Origin: Aquimarina spinulae
GTDB lineage: Bacteria > Bacteroidota > Bacteroidia > Flavobacteriales > Flavobacteriaceae
NCBI RefSeq assembly: GCF_943373825.1
Contig: NZ_CALSBP010000002.1
Span: 1-64,000, forward strand
Reading direction: 5' to 3'
DNA length: 64,000 bases
How positions within the stretch are numbered: the first letter of the stretch is position 1; every line of letters begins with the position of its first letter. Position numbers and translations under genes: made by a program. This document shows, piece by piece, positions 54,749-64,000 of the stretch. The notes under the pieces are model-generated. The model was given only the letters and a program-made list of their open reading frames with translations. It ran no database searches and was not told the DNA's origin.

Positions 54749-57700
54749 ATGAAACACAAACTCCAAACAGTAATCTCCTTCATACTATTTTGTATGTTGG
54801 TAAGCTTTAGCCATGCGCAAAACAGATGTGGCACAAAATTATCGCCCGAAGAAGAAGTTAATTTTAAAAAAACAATCAGTAAAGTAAAGACGTTTAAAAA
54901 AACTGGGGTACAGAGTAAATCTGCTGCAACTCCATATGTTATCCCTGTAGTATTTCATATTTTACATAACGGAGGAGGCTCTGTTAGTAAAGCAGACATG
55001 AAATGTAGAATTGATGATGTCTTTAAAACAATTAATGGAGATTATAACGGTACATTCCCTGGGTTTAATCAAATCGACCCCAGATTCGAATCTATTAAAG
55101 ATAAAATGAATATTGAATTTATACCGGCCTCTGTAGATCCTGATGGAAATGCGATGGATACCCCCGGTATGGATTGGCAAGCTAATGCTAATATTGCATA
55201 TGGTTATGACCCTAACATTTATAAATATATGTGGTGGGGCAAAAAAAACAAATACTATTTAGACGTAGTTGTTGTAGATGCTCCTAATGAAAAAGGAGGT
55301 ACCAATGGGTCAGGACATGCCTTTCTTCCTATTCAGGATGTAATACCTCATGTAACTTATAATTGGAGGTATGTTGGTAGTACCTGCGGATCACAATCTG
55401 CACCTGGATTTGAAAAAGTAATGACTCACGAATTTGGTCACTATTTTGGATTAAGACATACATTTTATGAAAGTTGTGATGTTACTAATGATGGAATCGA
55501 TGACACTCCCCCAACCACACAAGCAGAAGGATGTGAAAGAGATAAACTAAATAATTGTGGTGTATATGCGAATCTTGAGAATCATATGGACTATAATACC
55601 AGTTGCCAGAATATGTTCACAAAAGGGCAAGTAAGTGCGATGACTTATTGGTTAGAAGATAGTACTGAAGCACTATATTCCAGACGTTTACTTTGGCAGG
55701 ATAGTAATTTAAGCTCTGTAGGAATACTTAAAAGAACTCCAATAGCAGATTTTGCAAGCGATTACACAGCTGTTTGTAATGGGGCATCTATTACTTTTGA
55801 AGACCTTTCATTAGGCTTACCTACTTCTTGGCAATGGCAATTCGAAGGAGGATCACCATCAACATCTGCAGAAAAAAATCCTGTAATACGATATGATAAT
55901 TCTGGAATATACAAAGTTCGACTGATTGCAAGTAATGACTCTGGACAAAACACAGAAGAAAAAACCAGTTATATCTATATAAATCAAAAAACATCATCGG
56001 GACTGTCAGAAAATTTTCAAGGACAATTCCCTCCTACAGAGTGGGATATTATTAATCCTGATAAAGGATTTGGTTGGGAAAAAAGAAGTGATGCCGGAAA
56101 TGGAGACAGTTCTAGTATTATAATGAATAACTCTGATAATGCTATTGTAGGAGAAGAAGATTTTCTTAGATTACCATATTATGATTTCTCTTCGGCAAAA
56201 AATAGTCAGATGTATTTTGATCTTGCCTACACAAAGTTTGATGATGCCAGTCCCGACAAATTGAAAGTACAAGTATCTAAAGATTGCGGAAACTCATGGA
56301 CAGATGTTTATTCTAAAACACATACAGAATTAGAAACCAAAAGTGTAACCACTGGCCTTTCTAACGGTTGGACTCCTAAACAAGAATCTGATTGGAGAAA
56401 AGAAGTCATTGACCTTAGTGCTTATGATGGTGAATCTGAAGTAACCATTAGGTTTATGAATATATCGGGATACGGAACCAGAATATGGATAGACAATATT
56501 AATATCTTAATTAATAACGATACCACTCCGGTTTCTGACTTTTATTCTAACAAAAGAGTTTCTAATTGTAATAGTACCGAAATCTCTTTTAAAGATGTTT
56601 CTGTAGGAAATCCTACTTCATGGAATTGGACATTCGAAGGAGCCACTCCTTCATCTTCGACAGATAAAAATCCTAAAGTAACCTATAACAATCCGGGGTC
56701 TTACAACGTATCCCTTACGACAAGTAATGCTAATGGCACTGGTAATACAGTGGCAAAAAATGCATACATAACGGTTACAAATCCAACAAAAAACTCTTTT
56801 ACAGAAGGGTTTGAAGGGAGTTTCCCGCCATCTGGATGGGAAATCATAGATAATGACGGAGAATTAGCCTGGGAAAAAAGTAATGCTGCAGGTCGAAACT
56901 CTTCTTCTTGTATGATTATGAATAATACAGATAACGAAGAAATAGGAGAAATAGATGAAATTATTCTTAACCCTATAGATATGTCTGGTGGTGAAACTAC
57001 CTTTTCTTTTGATTTGGCGTATACCAAATTTGATAATGACAGTAAAGATAAATTAAGAATATTGGTGTCTACCAATTGCGGAAGCTCCTGGACAGAAGTA
57101 TATTCAAAAACCCATACAGAGTTAGAGACCGTAGCAACAACAGACGATCCCGATACCTGGATTAATGAAATTAACCTGTGGGTACCCACACAAGATTCAC
57201 ATTGGAGAACAGAGAATGTATCATTATCTCAATTTAGCGGAAAAGAAAATGTATTGATCAAATTAGAAAATACATCTGGATACGGAACTAGAATTTGGAT
57301 TGATAATCTGAAATTCGATATTGAAAATTCTAGTGGAAACAATTTATCAGCACCAACAGGATTAGTGGCATCTAATGTGTCAGAAACATCATTAACGCTG
57401 TCCTGGGACCCTGCTCCAAGCAACGAACAAGTAGTTGGCTATGATATATATCAGGACAATGCCATCGCTACATCTGTAACAGGAACATCTGCAAATATTA
57501 CAGGATTAACTGCAAATACAGCATATCAATATAAGATAAAAGCTAAAGATGCATCAGGTAATACTTCTGAGTTTAGCAATATCGTAAACGTTACTACTTC
57601 TAGCGAACCAAGCCCTACTTGTACAGATGGGATTCAAAATGGAGATGAAACCGGAATAGACTGCGGAGGCTCTTGTGAACCATGTAACCCTTCGTCTTAT

Positions 57701-58936
57701 TGTTCTTCTAATGGAAGTAATCCTAATGATGAATACATTAGCCGTATACAATTAGGAAATATTGATAAAACTTCTACAGCAGGGAATGGTGGGTATAGTG
57801 ATTTTACATCAGAGTCTACACCACTACCAAAAGGAGTAGCTCAAACGATTACGATTACTCCAACATGGTCATCAACTGTGTACTCAGAAGGATACAGTGT
57901 ATGGATTGATTACAATCAAGATGGAGATTTCGAAGATTCTGGTGAACAAGTATTTAGTAAAAGCCCTTCAAAAGACACTTCAATAAAAGGAGAGTTTACT
58001 GTACCAGGTGGAGCAAAAAATGGAAATACGAGAATGAGAGTATCTATGGCATACAATAAAATACCTGATACTTGTGAAACATTTGATTACGGTGAAGTTG
58101 AAGACTATACCGTTTCTATAGAAGGAGCAACATCTAACCCTACTTGTACCGATGGTATCCAAAATGGAGATGAAACCGGGGTAGATTGCGGTGGAAGCTC
58201 TTGCTCCCCATGTAATAATACCGATGGAATTGTTTATGTAGATATCGAAGATCTTACAGTTACTTCATCTAATACCTGGGAGTTTTTCCGTATCGAAGTT
58301 GGTGATAATAGAGATTATGGCGCCTGGTACACTAGTAATTCGGTACGATTAGTTACATATGATAAAGATATTGTATGCCAAGGAAATGAAGGTAATATAA
58401 CTCTAATTGGTGAAGGTGAAGGAATTGATGGTTCTGATAATTTTATAGCAAAATCAAACAGCTATACTATAAGTTCGTCTTCTTATACAACTTGGAATGG
58501 TAAATCAGGATTTATTGGATTTACCTTTAAGATAAATGGAAATACACATTATGGATGGTTTCATATATCTGTAGCTAGTAATGGTTTATCTTATACAATA
58601 CTGGATTATGCATATAACAAGAAACCAAATGAGATCATTTATACCCGATCTTCAAATGCAATAAATAGCATAGCAAACAAAGGAATTTCTGAAAACAAAA
58701 CATTCACATCTCCTAATCCCTTTACTAATACTTTTGTGATTAACACTTCAAAACTTGACAAAACTAATATCACGGTTAAAGTATTTGATATACATGGAAA
58801 ACTTCTGATACAAGAAGAATATACAAAAAACCCTAGATCTATAATTTTAGGAAGTGAGCTTAAAATGTCTGGGATTTATTTTGTTCAGGTACAAACAAAT
58901 TCAAAAATGGAAACATTAAGAATTCTTAAGTACTAA
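54749..58936 (+). CDS. Secreted modular M43 metalloprotease with T9SS type A domain
   Basis: A 1395-residue protein with a signal peptide (cleavage near SHAQ). Residues about 60-310 are a pappalysin-type (M43) peptidase with HEFGHYFGLRH (His227, Glu228, His231, His237) and a Met-turn at Met280 (NHMDY). Then come PKD domain 1 (about 329-410), a choice-of-anchor J-like domain (about 420-590), PKD domain 2 (about 595-680) and a second anchor-J-like domain (about 685-870). An Fn3 domain (about 872-960), a CTDGIQNGDETG motif, a GEVED domain (about 990-1130), a second CTDGIQNGDETG, a beta-rich segment and a T9SS sorting domain (SPNPFTNTF ... LRILKY) complete it. Exported by type IX secretion, probably digesting extracellular protein or polymers. 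Confidence 0.9.
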   Translation: MKHKLQTVISFILFCMLVSFSHAQNRCGTKLSPEEEVNFKKTISKVKTFKKTGVQSKSAATPYVIPVVFHILHNGGGSVSKADMKCRIDDVFKTINGDYNGTFPGFNQIDPRFESIKDKMNIEFIPASVDPDGNAMDTPGMDWQANANIAYGYDPNIYKYMWWGKKNKYYLDVVVVDAPNEKGGTNGSGHAFLPIQDVIPHVTYNWRYVGSTCGSQSAPGFEKVMTHEFGHYFGLRHTFYESCDVTNDGIDDTPPTTQAEGCERDKLNNCGVYANLENHMDYNTSCQNMFTKGQVSAMTYWLEDSTEALYSRRLLWQDSNLSSVGILKRTPIADFASDYTAVCNGASITFEDLSLGLPTSWQWQFEGGSPSTSAEKNPVIRYDNSGIYKVRLIASNDSGQNTEEKTSYIYINQKTSSGLSENFQGQFPPTEWDIINPDKGFGWEKRSDAGNGDSSSIIMNNSDNAIVGEEDFLRLPYYDFSSAKNSQMYFDLAYTKFDDASPDKLKVQVSKDCGNSWTDVYSKTHTELETKSVTTGLSNGWTPKQESDWRKEVIDLSAYDGESEVTIRFMNISGYGTRIWIDNINILINNDTTPVSDFYSNKRVSNCNSTEISFKDVSVGNPTSWNWTFEGATPSSSTDKNPKVTYNNPGSYNVSLTTSNANGTGNTVAKNAYITVTNPTKNSFTEGFEGSFPPSGWEIIDNDGELAWEKSNAAGRNSSSCMIMNNTDNEEIGEIDEIILNPIDMSGGETTFSFDLAYTKFDNDSKDKLRILVSTNCGSSWTEVYSKTHTELETVATTDDPDTWINEINLWVPTQDSHWRTENVSLSQFSGKENVLIKLENTSGYGTRIWIDNLKFDIENSSGNNLSAPTGLVASNVSETSLTLSWDPAPSNEQVVGYDIYQDNAIATSVTGTSANITGLTANTAYQYKIKAKDASGNTSEFSNIVNVTTSSEPSPTCTDGIQNGDETGIDCGGSCEPCNPSSYCSSNGSNPNDEYISRIQLGNIDKTSTAGNGGYSDFTSESTPLPKGVAQTITITPTWSSTVYSEGYSVWIDYNQDGDFEDSGEQVFSKSPSKDTSIKGEFTVPGGAKNGNTRMRVSMAYNKIPDTCETFDYGEVEDYTVSIEGATSNPTCTDGIQNGDETGVDCGGSSCSPCNNTDGIVYVDIEDLTVTSSNTWEFFRIEVGDNRDYGAWYTSNSVRLVTYDKDIVCQGNEGNITLIGEGEGIDGSDNFIAKSNSYTISSSSYTTWNGKSGFIGFTFKINGNTHYGWFHISVASNGLSYTILDYAYNKKPNEIIYTRSSNAINSIANKGISENKTFTSPNPFTNTFVINTSKLDKTNITVKVFDIHGKLLIQEEYTKNPRSIILGSELKMSGIYFVQVQTNSKMETLRILKY

Positions 58937-58960
58937 CAATTTTAAATTTATTTTTGAAAA

Positions 58961-58997
58961 AAAGGCTTGATTATGATATCATAATCAAGCCTTTTTA
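58961..58997 (+). terminator. Perfect-palindrome terminator
   Basis: GGCTTGATTATGAT (58964-58977) directly followed by its complement (58978-58991) and five T; A-run in front. Ends the metalloprotease transcript, 25 bases past the stop. Confidence 0.9.
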
Positions 58998-59100
58998 GTT
59001 TTTATAAAATCTTATCGAATAAATTCATCAGATATAGTAGCTTTTTGTATTTTAGAACATATTAGAATTAAAAACTAAGCCTACTTAACATATATAACAA

Positions 59101-59946
59101 ATGAACAGTAAATCTTTTATAATTTTTTTCTTTTTAATGACATGTGCTATTCAGGCACAAGAAATTATCTGTTCTGCAAAAGATAAAGAAATCTTTACTA
59201 CCAGAATTACAGCTTTAAAAAAAGAATATACTCCAAAAACTGCTTTTGGGGAAACTTTGGTATTTGTTGGAAAAACTTTTTTAGGTACTCCTTATGCTGC
59301 CAAAACTCTAGAGATCGGATCAAAAGAGTCGTTGGTGATTAATTTTCAGGGATTAGATTGCACTACTTTTGTAGAAAATGTACTGGTTTTAAGTCTAATG
59401 CTTAAAAATGGTAAAGATGATTTTGAATCCTATACCGCTTATCTAGAAAAAATACGTTATAAAAATGGAAAATTAGATGGATATGCCTCGCGACTACACT
59501 ACTTCTCTGAGTGGATTACTAATAATGAACAAAAGGATATTTTAAGAAATATTACAGGTGATATCGGTGGAATAGAAATAGAGAAAGATATTAATTTTAT
59601 GAGCACACACCGAGAACTTTATCCTTTTCTTAAAGATGATAAAAACTTTAAAGGAATACAACAATCCGAAATTAATATCAGCCAATCATCGGTATGTTTT
59701 TTACCAAAAGATCAGATTAAAGAACATGAAGCATCAATACTATCTGGTGATATCATCGCATTAACTACTTCGATCAAAGGATTAGATATTACCCATACAG
59801 GAATCGCTATACGCAAAGAGAATGGGCGAATTCATTTATTACATGCATCATCAAAGGGTCAGGTAGAAATCTCTACGCTTCCATTGGTTGATTATCTTAA
59901 AAAGATAAAAAACAATACCGGAATTATTGTTAATCGAGTACTGTAA
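59101..59946 (+). CDS. DUF1460 amidase-like (NlpC/P60-fold) secreted protein
   Basis: A 281-residue protein with a signal peptide ending IQAQ. The DUF1460 catalytic motif GLDCTTFVENVLVLSL has Cys87; a histidine follows in DITHTGIAIRKENGR, and LLHASSKGQVEIS fits the third catalytic position. The fold is related to cysteine peptidases that cleave or amidate peptidoglycan peptides, acting in the periplasm. Exact bond cleaved is unknown. Stands alone after a strong terminator. Confidence 0.85.
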   Translation: MNSKSFIIFFFLMTCAIQAQEIICSAKDKEIFTTRITALKKEYTPKTAFGETLVFVGKTFLGTPYAAKTLEIGSKESLVINFQGLDCTTFVENVLVLSLMLKNGKDDFESYTAYLEKIRYKNGKLDGYASRLHYFSEWITNNEQKDILRNITGDIGGIEIEKDINFMSTHRELYPFLKDDKNFKGIQQSEINISQSSVCFLPKDQIKEHEASILSGDIIALTTSIKGLDITHTGIAIRKENGRIHLLHASSKGQVEISTLPLVDYLKKIKNNTGIIVNRVL

Positions 59947-60025
59947 TCTTTTACTAGACTATCTATCTCTTTAATCTTGTATAACTTAACCCAAATTGTT
60001 AATTTAGTAGAGCTAAAAAAAGAAG

Positions 60026-60745
60026 ATGTTATTTCCCAGAACAAATATAGAGCAACAATTAGGTAAACTACGGGATAAAGAATTTAATGCCTCTACCTGG
60101 AAAGAACAAGTATATACAATCTTATCGAAAGAAGAAAAGCACGAGAATCAAATTCTTAAAAACCTAGAAAATTCTTCTCATGTAGTTCAGAATGTTTTTG
60201 ATCTTGATCACATAGAAACCCACAGCATATACCATCTGGATCAAATCAAAAAAATCTGTATTACCTATCGATTACGTTTTTTGGATTCTAAATATTTTAA
60301 AGGAAAGTTGCCCTTATCTGCAATTTCTGCTATTAAAAACCTTGAGAAGAAACATCAAACCGAACTAAAGGGGTTTAAAATTATTGCGCCATCTAAATTA
60401 TTTAAATTAGAAAATGCTGATGATCCCCTACTCTTTGCTCCTATGGGTAATGACTATTTTTATTTAGTGCATAAATGGGGAAATGATTTACATCCACTGC
60501 GTAAATTGATGATGTGGTTTTTTAAAAGTTTTGAAAATTTACTCTTACTCACTTTTTTAGTAAGTCTTTTACTTACATTTATGGTTCCAGAAGGGATGTT
60601 CACTAAACACAGTACTACCTCAACATTTATCATGATTTTATTTTTTATGTTTAAATCGGTAGCAGCCGTGGTGTTATTTTATGGATTTGCGCTTGGAAAA
60701 AACTTTAATACTGCCATATGGGACAGTAAATATTTTAATGCTTAA
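60026..60745 (+). CDS. Membrane protein of unknown function
   Basis: A 239-residue protein. The first 165 residues are soluble (LGKLRDKEFNASTWKEQVY, ITYRLRFLDSKYFKG). Two hydrophobic helices lie near 171-190 and 201-224, and the tail ends NTAIWDSKYFNA. I do not recognise it. Its N-terminal part would lie in the cytoplasm if no signal is hidden. Confidence 0.65.
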   Translation: MLFPRTNIEQQLGKLRDKEFNASTWKEQVYTILSKEEKHENQILKNLENSSHVVQNVFDLDHIETHSIYHLDQIKKICITYRLRFLDSKYFKGKLPLSAISAIKNLEKKHQTELKGFKIIAPSKLFKLENADDPLLFAPMGNDYFYLVHKWGNDLHPLRKLMMWFFKSFENLLLLTFLVSLLLTFMVPEGMFTKHSTTSTFIMILFFMFKSVAAVVLFYGFALGKNFNTAIWDSKYFNA

Positions 60746-60757
60746 ATAAATAACACT

Positions 60758-60838
60758 ATGTTTTCTGAAAGTGAATATGAAAGAGTATATACAGGTAGTT
60801 TAATTAACGTTCAGTTTTGTAATTTTACAGGGTTATAA
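60758..60838 (+). pseudogene. Possible remnant of a DUF2007-type small protein
   Basis: A 26-codon frame reads MFSESEYERVYTGSLINVQF and then a short unrelated end. The YERVYTGSLINVQ part is how DUF2007 'putative signal transducing' proteins begin, but the remaining 50 or so residues of that family are missing. Could be a decayed gene or a chance match. Confidence 0.4.
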
Positions 60839-60858
60839 TTAAAACAAAACTTTTATAA

Positions 60859-61317
60859 ATGATGATTGAAAGGCTTCAAAATAATGATATAGAAGTATCC
60901 AAAAAAATACATTCAGTTTTTCAAGTATCGTACAAGGTTGAGGCAAAATTATTAAATGTTACTGATTTCCCTCCTTTAAAAAGATCTATTGAAAATTATG
61001 TAAATAGTAGCACACAGTTTTTTGGATACTTCAAAGATCAGGAGCTAGCTGGAGTAATTGAAATAGAACATAACAATAATTTTACAGACATTAATAGCTT
61101 AGTTGTAGATCCAAAATTTTTCCGACAAGGAATTGCACGGAAATTAATGGAATTTGTTTTTAATACATTTGATTCGGATCTGTTTGTTGTTGAAACTGGA
61201 CTGGAAAACAGACCCGCTACTAAATTATATAAAAACTCTGGTTTTAAAGAAGTTAAACAATGGGATACTGACTTTGGGGTTAGAAAAATAAAATTTGAGC
61301 GCAGAATAGGAAAATAA
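60859..61317 (+). CDS. GNAT family N-acetyltransferase
   Basis: A 152-residue protein with the acetyl-CoA-binding block VDPKFFRQGIARKLMEFV (residues about 87-104) and the later NRPATKLYKNSGFKEV typical of GNAT enzymes. Substrate unknown. Start may be the first or second of two adjacent ATG codons. Confidence 0.85.
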   Translation: MMIERLQNNDIEVSKKIHSVFQVSYKVEAKLLNVTDFPPLKRSIENYVNSSTQFFGYFKDQELAGVIEIEHNNNFTDINSLVVDPKFFRQGIARKLMEFVFNTFDSDLFVVETGLENRPATKLYKNSGFKEVKQWDTDFGVRKIKFERRIGK

Positions 61318-61395
61318 ATAACTAAGCACAATAAAGTGTCCTAAAATTGTATTATAACATATTTCACACTAAATATCACCTAATTAATATTGGCA

Positions 61396-61851
61396 GTGAA
61401 TATAAGTTTTGACCTTTACAGTACATTAATTCCAAATGGAAAAGAATTTGAAACCGAGAAGAGAAATAGAATTGCAAAACTGTTCGGAATCGAGGAAATT
61501 CGAAAAGGAACCCATGAATTGATTTCTGATTTACAAAAACAAGGGCATAAAATTCATATCTATACGACATCATTTCGAACTAAAAGGAAAATAAGACTGA
61601 CTTTAAAATATTATGGAATAAAGGTTAATCGAATTGTGAACCAAACGGAAAATCAGAACGTATTAAAATCTCAGAATATAAACTCATCAAAGTTTCCTCC
61701 CGCATCTGGTTTTGATTTGCATATTGATGACTTAAAAGGTGTCGGTATCGAAAGTGAGAGATTTAATTTCAAAGTAATTATTGTTAAACCAAGTGACAAA
61801 AACTGGATTGAAAAAATTAAAAATGAAATTAAAAATAAGAGGAATCAATGA
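61396..61851 (+). CDS. HAD-like hydrolase superfamily protein
   Basis: I prefer the GTG at 61396 (VNISFDLYSTL), 151 residues; TTG at 61390 is also possible. Motif I is DLYST, with Tyr in place of the second Asp of phosphatases. Motif II is IYTTS, and motif IV is IDDLKG. The missing second acidic residue suggests a dehalogenase-like or altered activity rather than a standard phosphatase. It is small for the superfamily, with no obvious cap domain. Confidence 0.6.
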   Translation: MNISFDLYSTLIPNGKEFETEKRNRIAKLFGIEEIRKGTHELISDLQKQGHKIHIYTTSFRTKRKIRLTLKYYGIKVNRIVNQTENQNVLKSQNINSSKFPPASGFDLHIDDLKGVGIESERFNFKVIIVKPSDKNWIEKIKNEIKNKRNQ

Positions 61852-61943
61852 TATATAAAAATAATTGCTCAATTTTGGGCTTAACCAAAAACAATTATTG
61901 GTTTACTTATTTCCAATTATCAAACAAAACTTAACCTAAAATT

Positions 61944-62144
61944 ATGGAAAACGAAAATAAATCACCTCGCAAAACCTGGGACTTAATGATCGGTATTGCT
62001 CTTGTTTTATTTGGAGGTTTACGATTATATAATAGATTACAAACTCAGACAGAATGGGATTTCAGAGCCATGATAACCGTATTATTTATTGGTTATGGAG
62101 GGTATCTAATTTACAAGCATTTTCAAACTCCATCTAAAGATTGA
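61944..62144 (+). CDS. Small two-helix membrane protein
   Basis: A 66-residue protein: hydrophilic start (MENENKSPRKTWD), hydrophobic stretches at about 15-28 and 43-57, then HFQTPSKD. Not recognised. Its end overlaps the convergent DUF4249 gene by 22 bases. Confidence 0.6.
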   Translation: MENENKSPRKTWDLMIGIALVLFGGLRLYNRLQTQTEWDFRAMITVLFIGYGGYLIYKHFQTPSKD

Positions 62145-63001
62145 ATTGGACCTAGTGTCATCGTTTTTTCTAATAATCGAAATCCTGCAAACACACCATA
62201 ACCTCCTTCACCTTCTATATTATTAGGCGGTATAATAGGCTGAAAGAAAGGGTTTGATGTTTGATTTTTATTTAAGAAAGAAGCTTTTAAAGTGGTAAAA
62301 ATAAGCTCGTCTACATTTGCGACTTTTACGGTAACCTCTAAGCTTTCGTTTGTATTAGAGATCGTTCCATTAGCAGATATACCTAATCCATCTCCATTTA
62401 CATCAGTGGCAAATCTTTCAATATCAAAATTTACAATCGAGCGATTTTCTTCTGTATTATTCGTCACATTAAATAATGCTCCTATGATATAAAAATTATT
62501 TTCACCTTTTATATCATCAAAACTTACATTAAGATTCTCTACCACATTACCATCTGCTGCTCTAAACCCAATAGCCGCAGATACGCTTTCTGTTTTCATA
62601 ACAGGAATAACGCAAGTGGCTTTAAATTCTTTTCCTTCTGCTAAGACATTTAGAGTATATCTTTTTCCCGGTTCTATCAAGAATTCACTAGATGCAATCT
62701 GATATAATTTACTATCGCTAGAATATCTTAATTCTACTTCTTCTTGGTTTTCATTTTTGATAACTACTACTGCTTCTTTAATGATTAAAGTATTTACAAA
62801 ATCTGCTTGTTCGAGTTGTAAAGGTTTATCAAAAACAGATATTGTTTTAGAAACTTCAACTTTGATCATTTCTTCTTCTGGAGATAAAAACCCATTGATC
62901 AAAACTAACTTCTCTCCTTCTGGTCTATTTTTTATCTCTTCTTTTAGATCATCGCAACCTAGAACGATAAAACCTATGATTAATAAAATGTATGGTTTCA
63001 T
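62123..63001 (-). CDS. DUF4249 lipoprotein
   Basis: A 292-residue lipoprotein (GFIVLGC, Cys16) with the DUF4249 pattern: LVLINGFLSPEEEMIKVEVS, IKEAVVVIKNENQEEVEL, FLIEPGKRYTLNV and FKATCVIP. DUF4249 proteins sit at the outer membrane and are regularly encoded next to a TonB-dependent receptor, as here, with only three bases between the two genes. They probably form an uptake or sensing pair; ligand unknown. Confidence 0.87.
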   Translation of the reverse strand: MKPYILLIIGFIVLGCDDLKEEIKNRPEGEKLVLINGFLSPEEEMIKVEVSKTISVFDKPLQLEQADFVNTLIIKEAVVVIKNENQEEVELRYSSDSKLYQIASSEFLIEPGKRYTLNVLAEGKEFKATCVIPVMKTESVSAAIGFRAADGNVVENLNVSFDDIKGENNFYIIGALFNVTNNTEENRSIVNFDIERFATDVNGDGLGISANGTISNTNESLEVTVKVANVDELIFTTLKASFLNKNQTSNPFFQPIIPPNNIEGEGGYGVFAGFRLLEKTMTLGPIQSLDGV

Positions 63002-63004
63002 ATA

Positions 63005-64000
63005 CTAAAATTTTAAACTATAATTAAACGACGGAAGAAACTGAAATAAGTATCTTCTATACAAAACATTGGGAGAACTTTGATTTTCGCTAGAAATCTC
63101 ATAGTAAAAAGGGTTTTTTCTCGCGTATACATTATAAAACGAAAAACCCCAAGTTCTTTCTCTATTACGTTTTGTGATTTTATGAAATTGAATTCCCAAA
63201 TCTAAACGATGAAAGTTTTCTCCTTTAAAATTATTTTTTTCGGTGTTAAATAGTAATATATTATCATTATTGTTTACATCTTCTATCGGGAAATTATCGC
63301 CTGCAGCTACTCCTAAGGTATTAGGGAGGTTGTAATTAATCCCTGATGTAAATAACCAATTACCAGAAATTGTTATTCTTTTACTAGGCTTATAAATCCC
63401 TACAACAGAGAAATCATGTCTTCTATCATAACGTTCATTAAATATCTTTCCTCCATTTAAATCTTTAAACTGTCTTCGCGACCATGATAAGGTGTATCCC
63501 AACCAACCTGTTAATTTTCCTTTCTTTTTTCTAAGTAAAAATTCTGTTCCATATGCCCAACCTTTCCCAGTAGTAATACCATTTACAAAATCAACAGTTC
63601 GAATAAAGCCTGTAATTTCTCTTACGCTTTCAAGACCTGCAAAAGAAGCACCTTCTTTAAACGCTATAATGTCCTTCATTTTTTTATAATACCCTTCGAT
63701 TGTTAATCCAAATATATTATTATTGAAATCCTTTGCCAGCCCTAAAGCAATTTGTTCAGAAAGCTGAGGCTTTAATCGTTCTGTAGAAGACACCCAAAGA
63801 TCTGTTGGTAATCCCAAACCACTATTAGATAACCGATGTATGTACTGATTCATTTTTGCATATGAGGCTTTTAATGTAAGTAAAGGATACAGCTTATAAG
63901 CAGCAGAAAGTCTCATCTCTGGTTTAAAATAACCTTTAGATTTATGCTGAAAATGACTAAACCTCAAACCTGGATATATGCTAATCTTATCATTAATTCT
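63005..64000 (-). CDS. TonB-dependent receptor, C-terminal barrel part; start outside the window
   Basis: The frame is open from 64000 to the stop at 63005, 332 residues, and continues beyond the window. The sequence is outer-membrane beta-barrel in style: ERLKPQLSEQIALGLAKDF, GYYKKMKDIIAFKEG, WAYGTEFLLRKKKGKLTGW and the terminal LFQFLPSFNYSLKF. It resembles receptors with a carboxypeptidase-like plug extension that pair with DUF4249 proteins. An in-frame start codon near 63967 is internal and not the true start. Confidence 0.85.
   Translation of the reverse strand, partial: RINDKISIYPGLRFSHFQHKSKGYFKPEMRLSAAYKLYPLLTLKASYAKMNQYIHRLSNSGLGLPTDLWVSSTERLKPQLSEQIALGLAKDFNNNIFGLTIEGYYKKMKDIIAFKEGASFAGLESVREITGFIRTVDFVNGITTGKGWAYGTEFLLRKKKGKLTGWLGYTLSWSRRQFKDLNGGKIFNERYDRRHDFSVVGIYKPSKRITISGNWLFTSGINYNLPNTLGVAAGDNFPIEDVNNNDNILLFNTEKNNFKGENFHRLDLGIQFHKITKRNRERTWGFSFYNVYARKNPFYYEISSENQSSPNVLYRRYLFQFLPSFNYSLKF

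Noticed and set aside
63968..64000. A start for the TonB receptor near 63967
   Set aside because: The frame stays open to the window edge with receptor-like sequence upstream, so the start codon there is internal.

Overview
The window looks like chromosome of a marine, gliding-type member of the Flavobacteriaceae (Aquimarina-like is my best guess). The DNA is AT-rich. Promoters that can be read have the Bacteroidota form (TTG, about 20 bases, TAnnTTTG), and several genes lack a strong Shine-Dalgarno. Four large secreted proteins carry type IX secretion (T9SS) sorting domains of type A or B. Family names such as DUF4212, DUF4249, DUF2807, DUF1460 and choice-of-anchor L point the same way. There is no rRNA, tRNA, CRISPR array, prophage or intact insertion sequence that I can see.

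Layout. 1-6231 (all minus) is a carboxylate, probably acetate, uptake locus: a zinc-ribbon/HTH regulator, an outer-membrane porin, a two-part sodium symporter (DUF4212 plus an ActP-like protein), a tiny membrane protein, and a symporter-like sensor kinase cut by the window edge. 6382-8336 (plus) holds a Nudix hydrolase, Dps and a propeller-like lipoprotein. 8337-18842 is the most unusual part: a tandemly duplicated unit made of a lipoprotein gene, a T9SS-exported subtilisin and genes for repeat-containing secreted 'fibre' proteins. The upstream copy is expanded to three fibre genes plus a protease in one apparent operon. The other copy has decayed to remnants around a still intact protease. 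18843-26233 has a very large surface protein (phosphoesterase, kinase-like middle, outer-membrane barrel), an HD-domain/Pycsar-effector-type membrane protein and a GAF-domain protein.

26609-32772 carries a TlpA-like thioredoxin lipoprotein, a rhomboid protease, three tandem lipid A-type acyltransferases and an unknown membrane protein. 32899-49733 is mostly housekeeping: glmM, acpH, gamma-glutamyltransferase, an AlkD-like protein, a DUF2807 protein, dnaK, serine dehydratase, panB with an RluA-type pseudouridine synthase, an EamA transporter, a T9SS type B protein and an uncharacterised helical-repeat protein. 49942-54359 is the leucine operon leuA-leuC-leuD-leuB. It is interrupted by a terminator-like hairpin after leuA and a REP-like palindrome before leuB. 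54749-58936 encodes a 1395-residue modular M43 metalloprotease. 59101-64000 contains a DUF1460 amidase-like protein, small membrane or enzyme genes, a DUF4249 lipoprotein and the C-terminal part of a TonB-dependent receptor.

The strongest candidates for something undescribed are (a) the duplicated fibre/subtilisin locus, whose fibre genes each contain their own recent DNA-level tandem duplication, and (b) the phosphoesterase/kinase-like/barrel surface protein. All assignments come from reading motifs by eye. No database search was run.
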